A stretch of 64,000 nucleotides of DNA from Variovorax sp. WS11. GTDB lineage: Bacteria > Pseudomonadota > Gammaproteobacteria > Burkholderiales > Burkholderiaceae_C. Position numbers and translations under genes: made by a program. The DNA is taken from the NCBI RefSeq assembly GCF_010499245.1, contig NZ_JAAGOW010000003.1:725849-789848 (forward strand), given 5' to 3'. Positions 48,060-56,810 of the stretch are shown here, piece by piece; the first letter of the stretch is position 1; each line of letters opens with the position of its first letter. The notes below the pieces were generated by a model. That model searched no databases, had not been told where the DNA came from, and worked only from the letters and a program-made list of their open reading frames with translations.

Positions 48060-49414
48060 GCCTGCATCAACGACTCCAGCAGCGCGCCGCCGAGAACAAG
48101 CCGGTGCGCATCGGCCTGATCGGCGCCGGCAAGTTCGGCGCCATGTACCTGGCGCAGATCCCGCGCACCCCCGGCGTGCAACTCGTGGCCATCGCCGACT
48201 TGTCTCCCGATGCGGCGCGCACGAACCTCGAGCGCGTCGGCTGGAAGCCCGAGCGCGCCGCCGCCCGCTCGGTGCAGGAGGCGCTGCAGAACGGCACGAC
48301 CTGGATCACCGAGGACTGGCAGGCCCTGACGCGCGAGCCGTCCATCGACATCGTGGTCGAGTGCACCGGCAACCCCGTCGCCGCCGTGGAGCACTGCCTC
48401 GATGCCTTCGCGCACGGCAAGCACGTGGTCAACGTCACGGTGGAGGCCGACGCCTTCTGCGGCCCGCTGCTCGCGCGCCGCGCGCAGCAGGCCGGCGTGC
48501 TGTACTCGCTCGCCTTCGGCGACCAGCCGGCGCTGATCTGCGACCTGGTCGACTGGGCGCGCACCTGCGGCTTCCCGGTGGTGGCGGCCGGGCGCGGCCA
48601 CAAGTGGCTGCCGCATTTCAGCGAATCGACGCCCGAGACGGTGTGGGGCCACTACGGCCTCACGCCCGAGCAGGCGAAGCGCGGCGGCCTCAACCCCAAG
48701 ATGTTCAACAGCTTCCTCGACGGCTCCAAGCCCTCGATCGAGAGCGCGGCGGTCGCCAACGCCACCGGGCTCGGCGTGCCCTCCGACGGCCTGCTCTACC
48801 CGCCGGCCAGCGTGGAGGACATCCCCTTCGTCACGCGGCCGAAGAGCGAAGGCGGCGTGCTCGAGCGCAAGGGCATGGTGGAGGTGGTGTCCTCGCTGGA
48901 GGCCGACGGCCGCCGCATCCCCTACGACATCCGCATGGGCGTGTGGGTCACGGTCGAGGCCGAGACCGACTACATCAGGAACTGCTTCGAGGAATACAAC
49001 GCCCACACCGACCCGAGCGGGCGCTACTTCACGCTCTACAAGCGCTGGCACCTGATCGGCCTGGAGGTCGGCGTCTCGGTGGCGAGCGTGGCGCTGCGCG
49101 GCGAGCCCACCGGCGTGGCCACCTGCTGGAACGCCGACGTGGTCGCCACCGCCAAGCGCGACCTCGCGGCGGGCGAGACGCTCGACGGCGAAGGCGGCTA
49201 CACGGTGTGGGGCAAGCTGCTGCCGGCGGAGCGCTCGATGCGGCTCGGCGGACTGCCGCTCGGGCTCGCGCACAACGTGAAGCTGGTGCGCCCGGTGAAG
49301 AAGGGGCAGAGCCTTTGCTGGGCCGATGTGGCGATGGACACCGGCACGCATGCGTACAAGCTGCGCCGCGAGATGGAGGCGATGTTCGCGCCGGAGCGGG
49401 CCGTGGCCGCCTGA
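48056..49414 (+). CDS. homoserine-dehydrogenase-like NAD(P) oxidoreductase with SAF domain
   Basis: A 452-residue enzyme of the COG4091 type. The N-terminal Rossmann domain has GLIGAGKFGAMYLAQI and VVECTGNPVAAVEHCLDAF. A central substrate domain (GRGHKWLPHFSESTPETVWG) and a C-terminal SAF domain (about 350-440: RDLAAGETLDGEGGYTVWG; VRPVKKGQSLCW) follow. The reaction is not known; relatives act on sugar acids or amino-acid-like semialdehydes. Its ATG overlaps the ankyrin gene stop. It ends 40 bases before the convergent hicA. Confidence 0.85.
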   Translation: MSLHQRLQQRAAENKPVRIGLIGAGKFGAMYLAQIPRTPGVQLVAIADLSPDAARTNLERVGWKPERAAARSVQEALQNGTTWITEDWQALTREPSIDIVVECTGNPVAAVEHCLDAFAHGKHVVNVTVEADAFCGPLLARRAQQAGVLYSLAFGDQPALICDLVDWARTCGFPVVAAGRGHKWLPHFSESTPETVWGHYGLTPEQAKRGGLNPKMFNSFLDGSKPSIESAAVANATGLGVPSDGLLYPPASVEDIPFVTRPKSEGGVLERKGMVEVVSSLEADGRRIPYDIRMGVWVTVEAETDYIRNCFEEYNAHTDPSGRYFTLYKRWHLIGLEVGVSVASVALRGEPTGVATCWNADVVATAKRDLAAGETLDGEGGYTVWGKLLPAERSMRLGGLPLGLAHNVKLVRPVKKGQSLCWADVAMDTGTHAYKLRREMEAMFAPERAVAA

Positions 49415-49454
49415 CGAATTCCGAGGCTGCCATCTGGCGGGACCTCGGGCGTCC

Positions 49455-49679
49455 CTACTTTTGCACGAAGGACTCGGCGTCGATGCCGGCCTGTTTGAGG
49501 ATTGCGCGCAGCGTTCCCTCGGGCATGTCGCCGGGGTGGTTGGGAATGGTGGTGTACCGGTTCAGCGCCGGGTTGAACCAGATCTCGTGCGAGCCCGCCG
49601 CCTGGCGGTGGAATTCCAAGCCGAGTTGCTTCAGGCGCTTGACGATGTCCCGATACCGAAAGCCCGCCAGCGCGCCCAT
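49455..49679 (-). CDS. hicA: HicA-type mRNA interferase toxin
   Basis: A 74-residue toxin of the YcfA/HicA double-stranded-RNA-binding-like fold. It has FRYRDIVKRLKQLGLEFHRQ with the active-site region GSHEIWFNP, then RYTTIPNHPGDMPEGTLRAI, containing the conserved His-Pro. HicA toxins cleave mRNA. The start codon overlaps the stop of the antitoxin gene (TGATG), the reverse of the common hicA-first order but widespread. Confidence 0.9.
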   Translation of the reverse strand: MGALAGFRYRDIVKRLKQLGLEFHRQAAGSHEIWFNPALNRYTTIPNHPGDMPEGTLRAILKQAGIDAESFVQK

Positions 49680-49906
49680 CAGGTGGCGACGATGAGCGGG
49701 TAGTCGAAGACCTCGCGTACCGGCCGCAGCGGGGGGTTGATGGGGCCGCTCTGCGCCTCGATCAACTTCCTGGCCACATCGCGCGCGATCTCGATGGTCT
49801 CCTGAATCGTGCGGCCCTGCGCGATGAGGCCTTGCACCTCGTCGCTGGTGGCCAGGTACACGCCCTCGGGCAGCTTCTCGATGTGCAGCTGAATCATGTG
49901 TTCCAT
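49679..49906 (-). CDS. hicB: HicB-type antitoxin
   Basis: A 75-residue antitoxin with the HicB partial RNase-H fold: MIQLHIEKLPEGVYLATSDE, then VQGLIAQGRTIQETIEIARD. It lacks an obvious C-terminal DNA-binding domain, ending FDYPLIVAT, so repression may need the complex. AGGAGT lies seven to eight bases before the ATG at 49906. A palindrome 92 bases upstream may be the operator. Confidence 0.88.
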   Translation of the reverse strand: MEHMIQLHIEKLPEGVYLATSDEVQGLIAQGRTIQETIEIARDVARKLIEAQSGPINPPLRPVREVFDYPLIVAT

Positions 49907-49997
49907 GGCGATGACTCCTGGTGAGCCGCGCGGCTACGTTCGCGCGTGCTGCGGCCGGTGGTTTTGATGGGCGCTGATGCGGCAAACTTGTTCAAAA

Positions 49998-50016
49998 GAT
50001 ACCACGTGTTGGTATC
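49998..50016. promoter_or_regulatory. palindrome upstream of hicB
   Basis: GATACCA, CGTGT, TGGTATC is a perfect 7-base inverted repeat in the divergent gap between hicB and the Rieske gene. It is the best candidate for a toxin-antitoxin operator; it could also serve the Rieske promoter. Confidence 0.5.
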
Positions 50017-50074
50017 GGGTGCGGGTGAACCCTGACGTTCGGAAAAGCTGAACTCTCCGCATCGATCATGTGAA

Positions 50075-50103
50075 TTGTCCAGACCTCCGGCCATCCCTAC
50101 GAT
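50075..50103 (+). promoter_or_regulatory. promoter of the Rieske oxygenase operon
   Basis: TTGTCC and TACGAT are spaced by 17 bases, with the start codon 42 bases downstream and a GGAG ribosome binding site at 50136-50139. This is the best two-box sigma-70-like promoter in the window. Confidence 0.55.
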
Positions 50104-50145
50104 CCCTCGCATCGCCCGTCCCACGGGGCATGCACGGAGCCACGG

Positions 50146-51510
50146 ATGTCCTACAAGGTCCTGTTGATCAAACCGTTTTCGGCCTACGAGCGCGAGCAGA
50201 CGCCGGCCGAGGACGCGGATCTCACCCATGTCGAGCGCGGCTCGCCGGCCGGCGAATACCTGCGCCGCTTCTGGCAGCCCGTGGCGCTGTCCTCCGAGCT
50301 GGGGGAGCTGCCGGTCAAGGTGCGCATGTTCGGCGAGACGCTGGTGCTGTTCCGTGCGAAGAACGGGCAGGTCGGCCTGCTGGAGCCGCACTGCAGCCAT
50401 CGCGGCAGCTCGCTCGAGTTCGGCATCTGCGAGGACAACGGCCTGCGCTGCTGCTACCACGGCTGGCTGTACGGCGTGGACGGCACCATCCTCGAGACGC
50501 CCGGCGACCCGCCCGAATCCACGCTGCGCCACAGCCTCTGCCACGGCGCCTACCCGGTGCATGAGTACAAGGGCCTGGTCTTCGGCTACTTCGGCCCACC
50601 CGCACTGAAGCCCGAGTTCCCGATCTACGACTCCTACGAGCATCCGGGCGACCGGCTGGTGCCTTACTACATCACCTACCCCTGCAACTGGCTGCAGGTG
50701 CACGAGAACGTGATGGACCCGGCGCACGCGGTGTTCCTGCACACGCGCATCAGCTTCTCGCACTTCGCGGACGTCTGGGGCGAACTGCCGGAGATGGACT
50801 TCGTGCCCACGCCCACCGGCATGATCTACGTGACCTCGCGCCGCTGGGGCGACAACGTCTGGGTGCGCTCCAACGACATCCTGCTGCCCAACCTGGCGCA
50901 GGTGGGCCATGTGTGGGAAGATGGCTCGACCCCGAAGGAGTTCGCGCGCGTCGCCATCACGCGCTGGACCACGCCGGTGGACAACACGACCTGCCGCATC
51001 ATCGGCTGGCGCCACTTTCATGCCGATGCCGACCCGCGCGGCCTGGCCGACGAGAGCCGGTGCGGCCCCGAGTCGGTGGACTTCTTCGGCCAGGGCGGCG
51101 ATCGGCCCTACGAGGAGCGCCAGCGCATCCCCGGCGACTACGACGCGCAGATCTCGCAGCGCCCGATCGCGATCCACGCGCTGGAGAACCTCACGCGCTG
51201 CGACCGCGGCGTGGCCATGCTGCGCCAGCTGCTGCGCCGCCAGATCAAGCGCGTGGCCGAGGGCGGCGAGCCCACCCTCTCGCCGGTGCGCAGCGGCGGC
51301 CTGATCCCCACCTACACGCACGACACGGTCGTGCCCGTGCCCGCGCGCGGCGGTGACCGCGAGGCCGACGGCGCGCTCTTGCGGGCCGTCAGCAAGGCCA
51401 TCACCGAGATCGTCGTCAAGGGCCCGCACCAGGAGCAGGCCGACCGGCTGCAGCAGGTGCGCGCACTGATCCGCGAGTTCGCCGAGCGACAGCGCGAAGC
51501 CGTGGCCTGA
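50146..51510 (+). CDS. Rieske non-heme iron oxygenase, large (alpha) subunit
   Basis: A 454-residue ring-hydroxylating or demethylating oxygenase. The [2Fe-2S] Rieske ligands are Cys83-x-His85 (CSHRG) and Cys102-x2-His105 (CCYHGW). The mononuclear iron site is HENVMDPAHAVFLHT. It resembles the group of phthalate or vanillate-type single-component oxygenases (WRHFHADADPRG), which need an external reductase. No reductase or ferredoxin gene is in the window. It has its own promoter and is followed after 46 bases by an unknown gene and ABC transport genes, so its substrate is probably what that transporter imports. Confidence 0.92.
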   Translation: MSYKVLLIKPFSAYEREQTPAEDADLTHVERGSPAGEYLRRFWQPVALSSELGELPVKVRMFGETLVLFRAKNGQVGLLEPHCSHRGSSLEFGICEDNGLRCCYHGWLYGVDGTILETPGDPPESTLRHSLCHGAYPVHEYKGLVFGYFGPPALKPEFPIYDSYEHPGDRLVPYYITYPCNWLQVHENVMDPAHAVFLHTRISFSHFADVWGELPEMDFVPTPTGMIYVTSRRWGDNVWVRSNDILLPNLAQVGHVWEDGSTPKEFARVAITRWTTPVDNTTCRIIGWRHFHADADPRGLADESRCGPESVDFFGQGGDRPYEERQRIPGDYDAQISQRPIAIHALENLTRCDRGVAMLRQLLRRQIKRVAEGGEPTLSPVRSGGLIPTYTHDTVVPVPARGGDREADGALLRAVSKAITEIVVKGPHQEQADRLQQVRALIREFAERQREAVA

Positions 51511-51556
51511 AGGCCCTTCGACACCCGAACCCATCGTCATCGAGGAGCGCTCTTCC

Positions 51557-52186
51557 ATGCCATCCCCCATCCACCCCGGCCGCGTCGACTGGACCGGCGA
51601 GAACCCCGGCATCTACCTGAAGGAAAGGCAGGACGGCCCCTGGACCGGCCTGGCCACCTTCTTCCGCGTGGTCTATTCGCCCTACGGCATGGGCAGCGGC
51701 GTGGTCGTGCTCGACCAGCCCGGCACCGCCCGCGGCCTGCCCGAGGTGCACAACTTCTGCATCAGCGACAACGAGGCGCTGGCGCGCTTCCTGGTCGACC
51801 GGTTCTTCTCGCGCTTCGCCTCCTTCCGCGTCTCGCCGGGCATCGGCGCGATCAGCTACCTGGCGGCCACCGAGGTGCAGCGCGCCGGCGACACGCGCTC
51901 GCGCTACCAGGAGATCGTGAAGTCCGACGGCTTCGAGGTGGTGATGACCTGGGGCGGCCTCGGCCAGCCCTATGCGGTCGACATGCCGGCCGAGAAGGGC
52001 CCGACCCAGGAGCACCAGATGTACAGCCTGTTCCTCGACGCCGCGGAGGCCGAAGTCACCATCAACGGCAAGCCGCTGAAGGGCCGTATCGCGATCCGCG
52101 ACTTCGCCGACACGAAGAAGAGCACCGCCTTCCTCGCGTTCTCCGAGTCGTGGATGCAGGTCGCACCCGCGGGGACGCCGGCATGA
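51557..52186 (+). CDS. hypothetical protein of the Rieske/ABC locus
   Basis: A 209-residue soluble protein with no signal or membrane helix. Segments include KERQDGPWTGLATFFRVVYS, VVVLDQPGTARGLPEVHNFC and SPGIGAISYLAATEVQRAGD. It is rich in aromatic residues and beta strands, and ends EVTINGKPLKGRIAIRDFAD with TAFLAFSESWMQV. I do not recognise the family. It is coupled to livH (ATGA overlap) and follows the Rieske oxygenase, so it may be a small subunit, a substrate-handling protein or an enzyme of the same pathway. Confidence 0.8.
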   Translation: MPSPIHPGRVDWTGENPGIYLKERQDGPWTGLATFFRVVYSPYGMGSGVVVLDQPGTARGLPEVHNFCISDNEALARFLVDRFFSRFASFRVSPGIGAISYLAATEVQRAGDTRSRYQEIVKSDGFEVVMTWGGLGQPYAVDMPAEKGPTQEHQMYSLFLDAAEAEVTINGKPLKGRIAIRDFADTKKSTAFLAFSESWMQVAPAGTPA

Positions 52187-53052
52187 CCGAGTTCTTCCAG
52201 TACCTGGCCTCCGGCCTGGTGGTGGGCTGCATCTACGGCCTGATCGCAATCGGCTACACGGCGGTCTACAACGTGACCGGCATCGTGAACTTCGCGCAGG
52301 GCGACGCCTCGATGCTGGGCGCCCTCGGCGCGGTGGGCCTGCTGGGCTTCGGCGCCTCGCTGCCGGTGGCGATCGCGGCCTCGGTGCTGGCGGTCGGACT
52401 GCTGGGGGTCGTGATGGAGCGCGTGGCGATTCGGCCGGCGGGCCCGGACGTGATGCGCGGCATCATCATCACCATCGGCGTGGGCGTGGCCTTCCAGGGC
52501 ATCGCCGTGCTCGTCTGGGGCACCGATGCGCAGCCCTTGCCCGCCTTCTCGGGCGAGCAGCCGATCAGCCTGGGCGGCGTGACCGTGCCGCCGCAAGCGC
52601 TCTGGATCCTGGGCAGCGCCGCGCTGCTGATGGTGGCGCTCTACGTGTTCTACACGCGCACCTACCTCGGCAAGGCCTACCGCGCCTGCGCCATGGACCC
52701 CCGTGCCGCGGGCCTGATGGGCATTCCCACGCGCACGATGCGCGCCATCGGCTTCCTGCTGTCGGGGCTGACGGGTGCCATCGCCGGCGTGATCGTCGCG
52801 CCCATCGCGCTCATGCAGTACGACAGCGGCGTCTTCCTCGGCATCAAAGGGTTCGTGGCCTGCATCATCGGCGGCTTCGGCAACCCCATCGGCGCCGCGC
52901 TCGGCGGGCTGGTGCTCGGCCTGCTCGAAGCCTTTTCCACCGGCTACCTGAGCTCCGGCTTCAAGAACGCGATCGCGTTCGTGATGCTGCTGGTCTTCCT
53001 CTTCCTGCGCCCGGGCGGCCTTCTCGGCGAACTCGGCACGGTGAAGCGATGA
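52183..53052 (+). CDS. branched-chain amino acid type ABC permease (LivH-like)
   Basis: A 289-residue inner-membrane permease of the LivH type with about eight helices: SGLVVGCIYGLIAIGYTAVY near the start, the NFAQGDASMLGAL motif and the cytoplasmic coupling loop RACAMDPRAAGLMGIPT. Together with the LivM-like protein, the fused ATPase and the binding protein at 56811 it forms one importer. The ligand need not be an amino acid, since such systems often serve aromatic or amide substrates. It overlaps both neighbours. Confidence 0.93.
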   Translation: MTEFFQYLASGLVVGCIYGLIAIGYTAVYNVTGIVNFAQGDASMLGALGAVGLLGFGASLPVAIAASVLAVGLLGVVMERVAIRPAGPDVMRGIIITIGVGVAFQGIAVLVWGTDAQPLPAFSGEQPISLGGVTVPPQALWILGSAALLMVALYVFYTRTYLGKAYRACAMDPRAAGLMGIPTRTMRAIGFLLSGLTGAIAGVIVAPIALMQYDSGVFLGIKGFVACIIGGFGNPIGAALGGLVLGLLEAFSTGYLSSGFKNAIAFVMLLVFLFLRPGGLLGELGTVKR

Positions 53053-53993
53053 TGAAGAAGCTGCTGCTCCTGGCGGGCTTCCTGGCCGCGGTGTATGCGA
53101 TCGGCAATGCCTACCTGACCAACCTCTTCGTGGTGGCGGCGCTGTTCGCGCTGCCAGCCCTGGGCCTGTCGCTGCTGATGGGCTACACCGGCCAGATCTC
53201 GCTCGGGCATGCGGCCTTCGTGGGCCTGGGCGCCTATGCATCGGCCATCGCCACCAAGTCGCTGGGCCTGAGCCCCTGGCTGGCGCTGGTGCTCGCCACC
53301 GCGCTTTCCACGCTGGCGGCCTGGGCCATCGGCTGGCTGGTGTTCCGGCTGCGCGGCCACCATCTCGCGATGGCGACGCTGGCCTTCGGCATCATCGTGC
53401 ACGTGGGCTTCGTCGAATGGCGCTGGCTGACCGGCGGGCAGGACGGACTGCCCGACATCCGGCCGCTGTCCTTCGCCGGCTTCGCCCTCGGCTCCGACAT
53501 GGCGATGTACCCGCTGGTCTGGGGGGTCTGCCTGATCGGCATGCTGCTGGCGGGCAACCTGGTGCAGTCGCCGGCCGGCCTCAGCATGCGCGTGGTGGCG
53601 GAGAGCGAGCCGGTGGCCGGCTCCATCGGCATCGCGAGCGCGCGGCTCAAGAGGCAGATCATGGCGCTCAGCGGCGCCTACGCCGGCCTGGGCGGCGCGC
53701 TCTACGCCCACTGGCTGGGCTACATCAGCCCCGGGCCCTTCGACGTCGGCTTTTCGATCCGACTGCTGCTGATCGTCGCGCTGGGCGGCTTCGCCGGCAC
53801 CTGGAGCGTGCTTTTCGGCGTGTTCTTCGTGGTGCTGATCAGCGAGCTGCTCAAGCCCTTCGGCCGCTACGACGTGGTGATCTACGGCGTGCTGCTGGTG
53901 GTGGTGATGATCTACTGCCCGCGCGGGCTGCTGGCCGGGCTGGTCGACCTGTATCGCCGGGTCGTGCCTGCGCACAAGGAGTCTGCGGCATGA
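53049..53993 (+). CDS. branched-chain amino acid type ABC permease (LivM-like)
   Basis: A 314-residue permease of the LivM type with about ten helices. Characteristic stretches are LGLSLLMGYTGQISLGHAAF, the coupling loop SEPVAGSIGIASARLKRQI, and ALGGFAGTWSVLFGVFFVVL. It starts inside the end of livH (ATGA) and its stop overlaps the start of the fused ATPase, keeping all parts of the importer in one message. Confidence 0.93.
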   Translation: MMKKLLLLAGFLAAVYAIGNAYLTNLFVVAALFALPALGLSLLMGYTGQISLGHAAFVGLGAYASAIATKSLGLSPWLALVLATALSTLAAWAIGWLVFRLRGHHLAMATLAFGIIVHVGFVEWRWLTGGQDGLPDIRPLSFAGFALGSDMAMYPLVWGVCLIGMLLAGNLVQSPAGLSMRVVAESEPVAGSIGIASARLKRQIMALSGAYAGLGGALYAHWLGYISPGPFDVGFSIRLLLIVALGGFAGTWSVLFGVFFVVLISELLKPFGRYDVVIYGVLLVVVMIYCPRGLLAGLVDLYRRVVPAHKESAA

Positions 53994-55603
53994 GCAGAGG
54001 CGAGATCCTCCTGGACGTGCGCGAGGTCTGCCGCCGTTTCGGCGGGCTCCAGGCGCTCGACGCCGTGTCCTTCGACGTGCGCCGGGGCGAGATCCTGGCG
54101 CTGATCGGCCCCAACGGCGCGGGCAAGTCCACCATGCTCAACGTGATCTCGGGCGCGGTGCCCGCGAACAGCGGCGAGGTGCGCTTCAAGGGCGAGCGCA
54201 TCGACCACCTGCCGGCCGAGCAGGTCAACCGCCGCGGCCTCGTGCGCACTTTCCAGGGCGCCGAGGTGTTGCGCGGCCTCTCGGTGCGCGAGAACGTGAT
54301 GGCCGCCGGCGTGGCGAAGAGCGGCAGCGGCGTGCTCGACGGGTTGCTGGGCATCGGCCGCGCACAGCGCGTGGGGCAGCAGCTGCGCGAGGAGGCACTG
54401 AAGCAATTGCAGGTGGTGGGCCTCGACCACCTCGCCGAAGCCCCCGCGACCCAGTTGACAGCCGGCCAGCAGCGCCTGCTCGCAGTGGCACGCGCGCTGG
54501 CCACGGGCGCCGAGCTGCTGATCCTCGACGAGCCCGGCGCCGGTCTCAACACAGTGGAGAAGAACCTGCTGGTCGAGGTGATCTTGCGCATCCGCCAGCG
54601 CGGCAGCACGGTGGTCTTCGTCGAGCACGACCTGGGCTTCGTGGGCCGGCTGGCCGAGCGCATGGTGGTGCTCGACCACGGTCGCATGATCGCGCGCGGC
54701 CTGCCGGATGCGGTGCGCGCCGACCCGGCCGTGATCGAGGCCTACCTCGGCAATACCGACGTGGCCGCGACGGTGCGGCCGGCCGCCACCGCCTCGATCG
54801 CGCCGCAGTTGCTCGGCATCGACCGGCTCGTCGTGCGCTACGACGGCCTGACGGCGCTGGACCAGGTCAGCCTCGAGGTGCGCCAGGGCGAGATCGTCGC
54901 GCTGATCGGCGCCAACGGCGCCGGCAAGTCGAGCCTGCTGAAGGCCATCGCGGGTGCCGAGCCGCCGGCCGCGGGCCGGCTGCACTTCAATGGCGCCGAT
55001 CTCGCGGGCGTGCCGCTGGAGGCGCGCGCCGGCCTCGGCATCAGCCTCGCGCCCGAAGGCCGCGCCCTCTTCCCGGCGCTGAGCGTGCGCGACAACCTGC
55101 TGGTCGGGCGCTATGCGCAGGTGCGCAAGGCCGGGCTGATGAATCTGCTGTGGCCCATGGGCCGTGCCGCCGCCGAGATGGACGAGGTGCTCGAGGAAGT
55201 GCTGCGCTTCTTCCCGCGGCTGCGCGAGCGGCTGCACCAGCAGGCCGGCACGCTCTCGGGCGGCGAGGGCCAGATGCTCGCAATCGGCCGCGCACTCATG
55301 AACCGGCCGAAGCTGCTGATGCTGGACGAGCCCTCCTTCGGCCTCGCGCCGCAGGTCTCGCGCGAGATCCTCGAGTCGCTGCCGCGTCTCACGCAGCTGG
55401 GCGTCACGGTGCTGATGGTGGAGCAGAACGCGCGCTCGGCACTGCAGGTGGCCGACCGCGCCTACATCCTGGTCAACGGCCGGCTGGTGGCCCAGGGGAC
55501 CAGCCGCGAGCTGCTGGAGCGGCCGGACATCACGCAGGCCTACCTGGGGTGGGAAGGCGACGATCCGGGCGCGGCGAACGAACCGATGGTGGCCGCGGCA
55601 TGA
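53990..55603 (+). CDS. fused LivG-LivF ABC transporter ATPase
   Basis: A 537-residue protein containing two complete ATPases that are normally separate. The first, LivG-like (about 1-255), has Walker A GPNGAGKST, a signature written as LTAGQQRLLAVARAL and Walker B ELLILDEPGAGLN. The second, LivF-like (about 265-520), has GANGAGKSSLL, LSGGEGQMLAIGRAL and LLMLDEPSFGLAP. The altered first signature (TAGQQ in place of SGGQ) may make one site weaker. Coupled to the permeases upstream and to the DUF1116 gene downstream by four-base overlaps. Confidence 0.93.
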   Translation: MSRGEILLDVREVCRRFGGLQALDAVSFDVRRGEILALIGPNGAGKSTMLNVISGAVPANSGEVRFKGERIDHLPAEQVNRRGLVRTFQGAEVLRGLSVRENVMAAGVAKSGSGVLDGLLGIGRAQRVGQQLREEALKQLQVVGLDHLAEAPATQLTAGQQRLLAVARALATGAELLILDEPGAGLNTVEKNLLVEVILRIRQRGSTVVFVEHDLGFVGRLAERMVVLDHGRMIARGLPDAVRADPAVIEAYLGNTDVAATVRPAATASIAPQLLGIDRLVVRYDGLTALDQVSLEVRQGEIVALIGANGAGKSSLLKAIAGAEPPAAGRLHFNGADLAGVPLEARAGLGISLAPEGRALFPALSVRDNLLVGRYAQVRKAGLMNLLWPMGRAAAEMDEVLEEVLRFFPRLRERLHQQAGTLSGGEGQMLAIGRALMNRPKLLMLDEPSFGLAPQVSREILESLPRLTQLGVTVLMVEQNARSALQVADRAYILVNGRLVAQGTSRELLERPDITQAYLGWEGDDPGAANEPMVAAA

Positions 55604-56799
55604 AGAACGAAGCGGACGCCCTCGCCTTCGATGCGATCGCGCGGGTGCGTCCGCAGCTCATCGATCTGCGGTCTGCCAGCGAAGTCATCGACTTCCCCGA
55701 GCGCACCGTGCTGCACGCCGGACCGCCCTTCGAGAACGCTGCCGCCGTACCGGCCCCGGTCGCGAATTCGGCCGCTGCGGCGCTCGTGTTCGAAGGCTGG
55801 GCCGAGGCCCGCAGCGAGGCGCTCGCGATGCTGGCCGACGGCCGCATCCGCCTCGCGCCCGCGCAGGACCACCGCTGCGCCGTGCCGCTGGCCTCGGTGC
55901 TGTCGCCTTCGCAGCAGGTGCAGGTGGTGCACGATGCCGCCGGCACGGCGAGGCCCGCCCATGCGCCGCTCAACGGCGGCAGCGGCCCGGCCCTGCGCCT
56001 GGGGTTGCCGGGTCCCGAGGTCGTGACGCACCTCCATTGGCTCAACGGCCCCTTCGCCGATGCCATCCGCGCCGCATGCCGGCGCGGCATCGACCTGCTG
56101 CCGATCGCCGACCAGGCGCTGGCCGATGGCGACGACTGCCACGGACGCACGCAGGCGGCCACGGCCTTGCTCATGCAGGCCTTCGCCTTGCCGCCCGGCG
56201 AGGGGCCGAGCAGCGAGGCGCATCGCTTCCTGTCGGCCTCGCCGAGCTTCTTCCTCAACCTCTGGATGGCCGCCGTCAAGTGCATGCTGGGAGCCGCCGA
56301 GGGCATCGCCGGCAGCGCCTTCGTCACCGCCATGGGCGGCAACGGCGTGCAGATGGGCCTGCAGCTCGCCGCCCGGCCGGGCCGCTGGTACACGGCGGCG
56401 TCCTCGCCGCCGGTGGGCAAGCTCGAGGACGGCGCCGCCGAATCCGACCGCCTGCCCGCCATCGGCGACAGCGCGCTGATCGAGGCCTTCGGGCTCGGCG
56501 CCATGGCCTTCGCCCATGCGCCGGTGCAGATGCAGGCGCTCGGCGCCTGGCTGCCCGAAGCATCCGAGGCGCTCGCGCGCGCACTGCTGTGGGACGTGCA
56601 CCCGGCCTTCGCCGCATCGCACGCGCGCTGCGGCCTCTCGGCGCGCGCCGTGGCCGGCACGCGCAAGGCGCCCGTGGTGGCGCTCGGCGTGCTCGACGCG
56701 CGGGGCGAGCGCGGCCGCATCGGCGGCGGCATCTGGCAAGCCTCGGTCGCGCACTTCGAGCAGGCGCTCGCCGACGTTTTCACCGATCTGCAACCCTGA
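55600..56799 (+). CDS. DUF1116 (AllG/YlbE-like) protein
   Basis: A 399-residue protein aligning by eye with E. coli AllG (YlbE), one part of the oxamate carbamoyltransferase of allantoin breakdown. Shared features are IARVRPQLIDLRSASEVI, TVLHAGPPFENA, FEGWAE, FLSASPSFFLNLWMA, and GDSALIEAFGLGAMAF. The AllF and AllH partners are absent here. It sits inside an ABC importer operon (ATGA with the ATPase; binding protein 11 bases later), which suggests carbamoyl or ureido chemistry on the imported compound. That role is inference. Confidence 0.82.
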   Translation: MKNEADALAFDAIARVRPQLIDLRSASEVIDFPERTVLHAGPPFENAAAVPAPVANSAAAALVFEGWAEARSEALAMLADGRIRLAPAQDHRCAVPLASVLSPSQQVQVVHDAAGTARPAHAPLNGGSGPALRLGLPGPEVVTHLHWLNGPFADAIRAACRRGIDLLPIADQALADGDDCHGRTQAATALLMQAFALPPGEGPSSEAHRFLSASPSFFLNLWMAAVKCMLGAAEGIAGSAFVTAMGGNGVQMGLQLAARPGRWYTAASSPPVGKLEDGAAESDRLPAIGDSALIEAFGLGAMAFAHAPVQMQALGAWLPEASEALARALLWDVHPAFAASHARCGLSARAVAGTRKAPVVALGVLDARGERGRIGGGIWQASVAHFEQALADVFTDLQP

Positions 56800-56810
56800 A
56801 GGAACCCACC

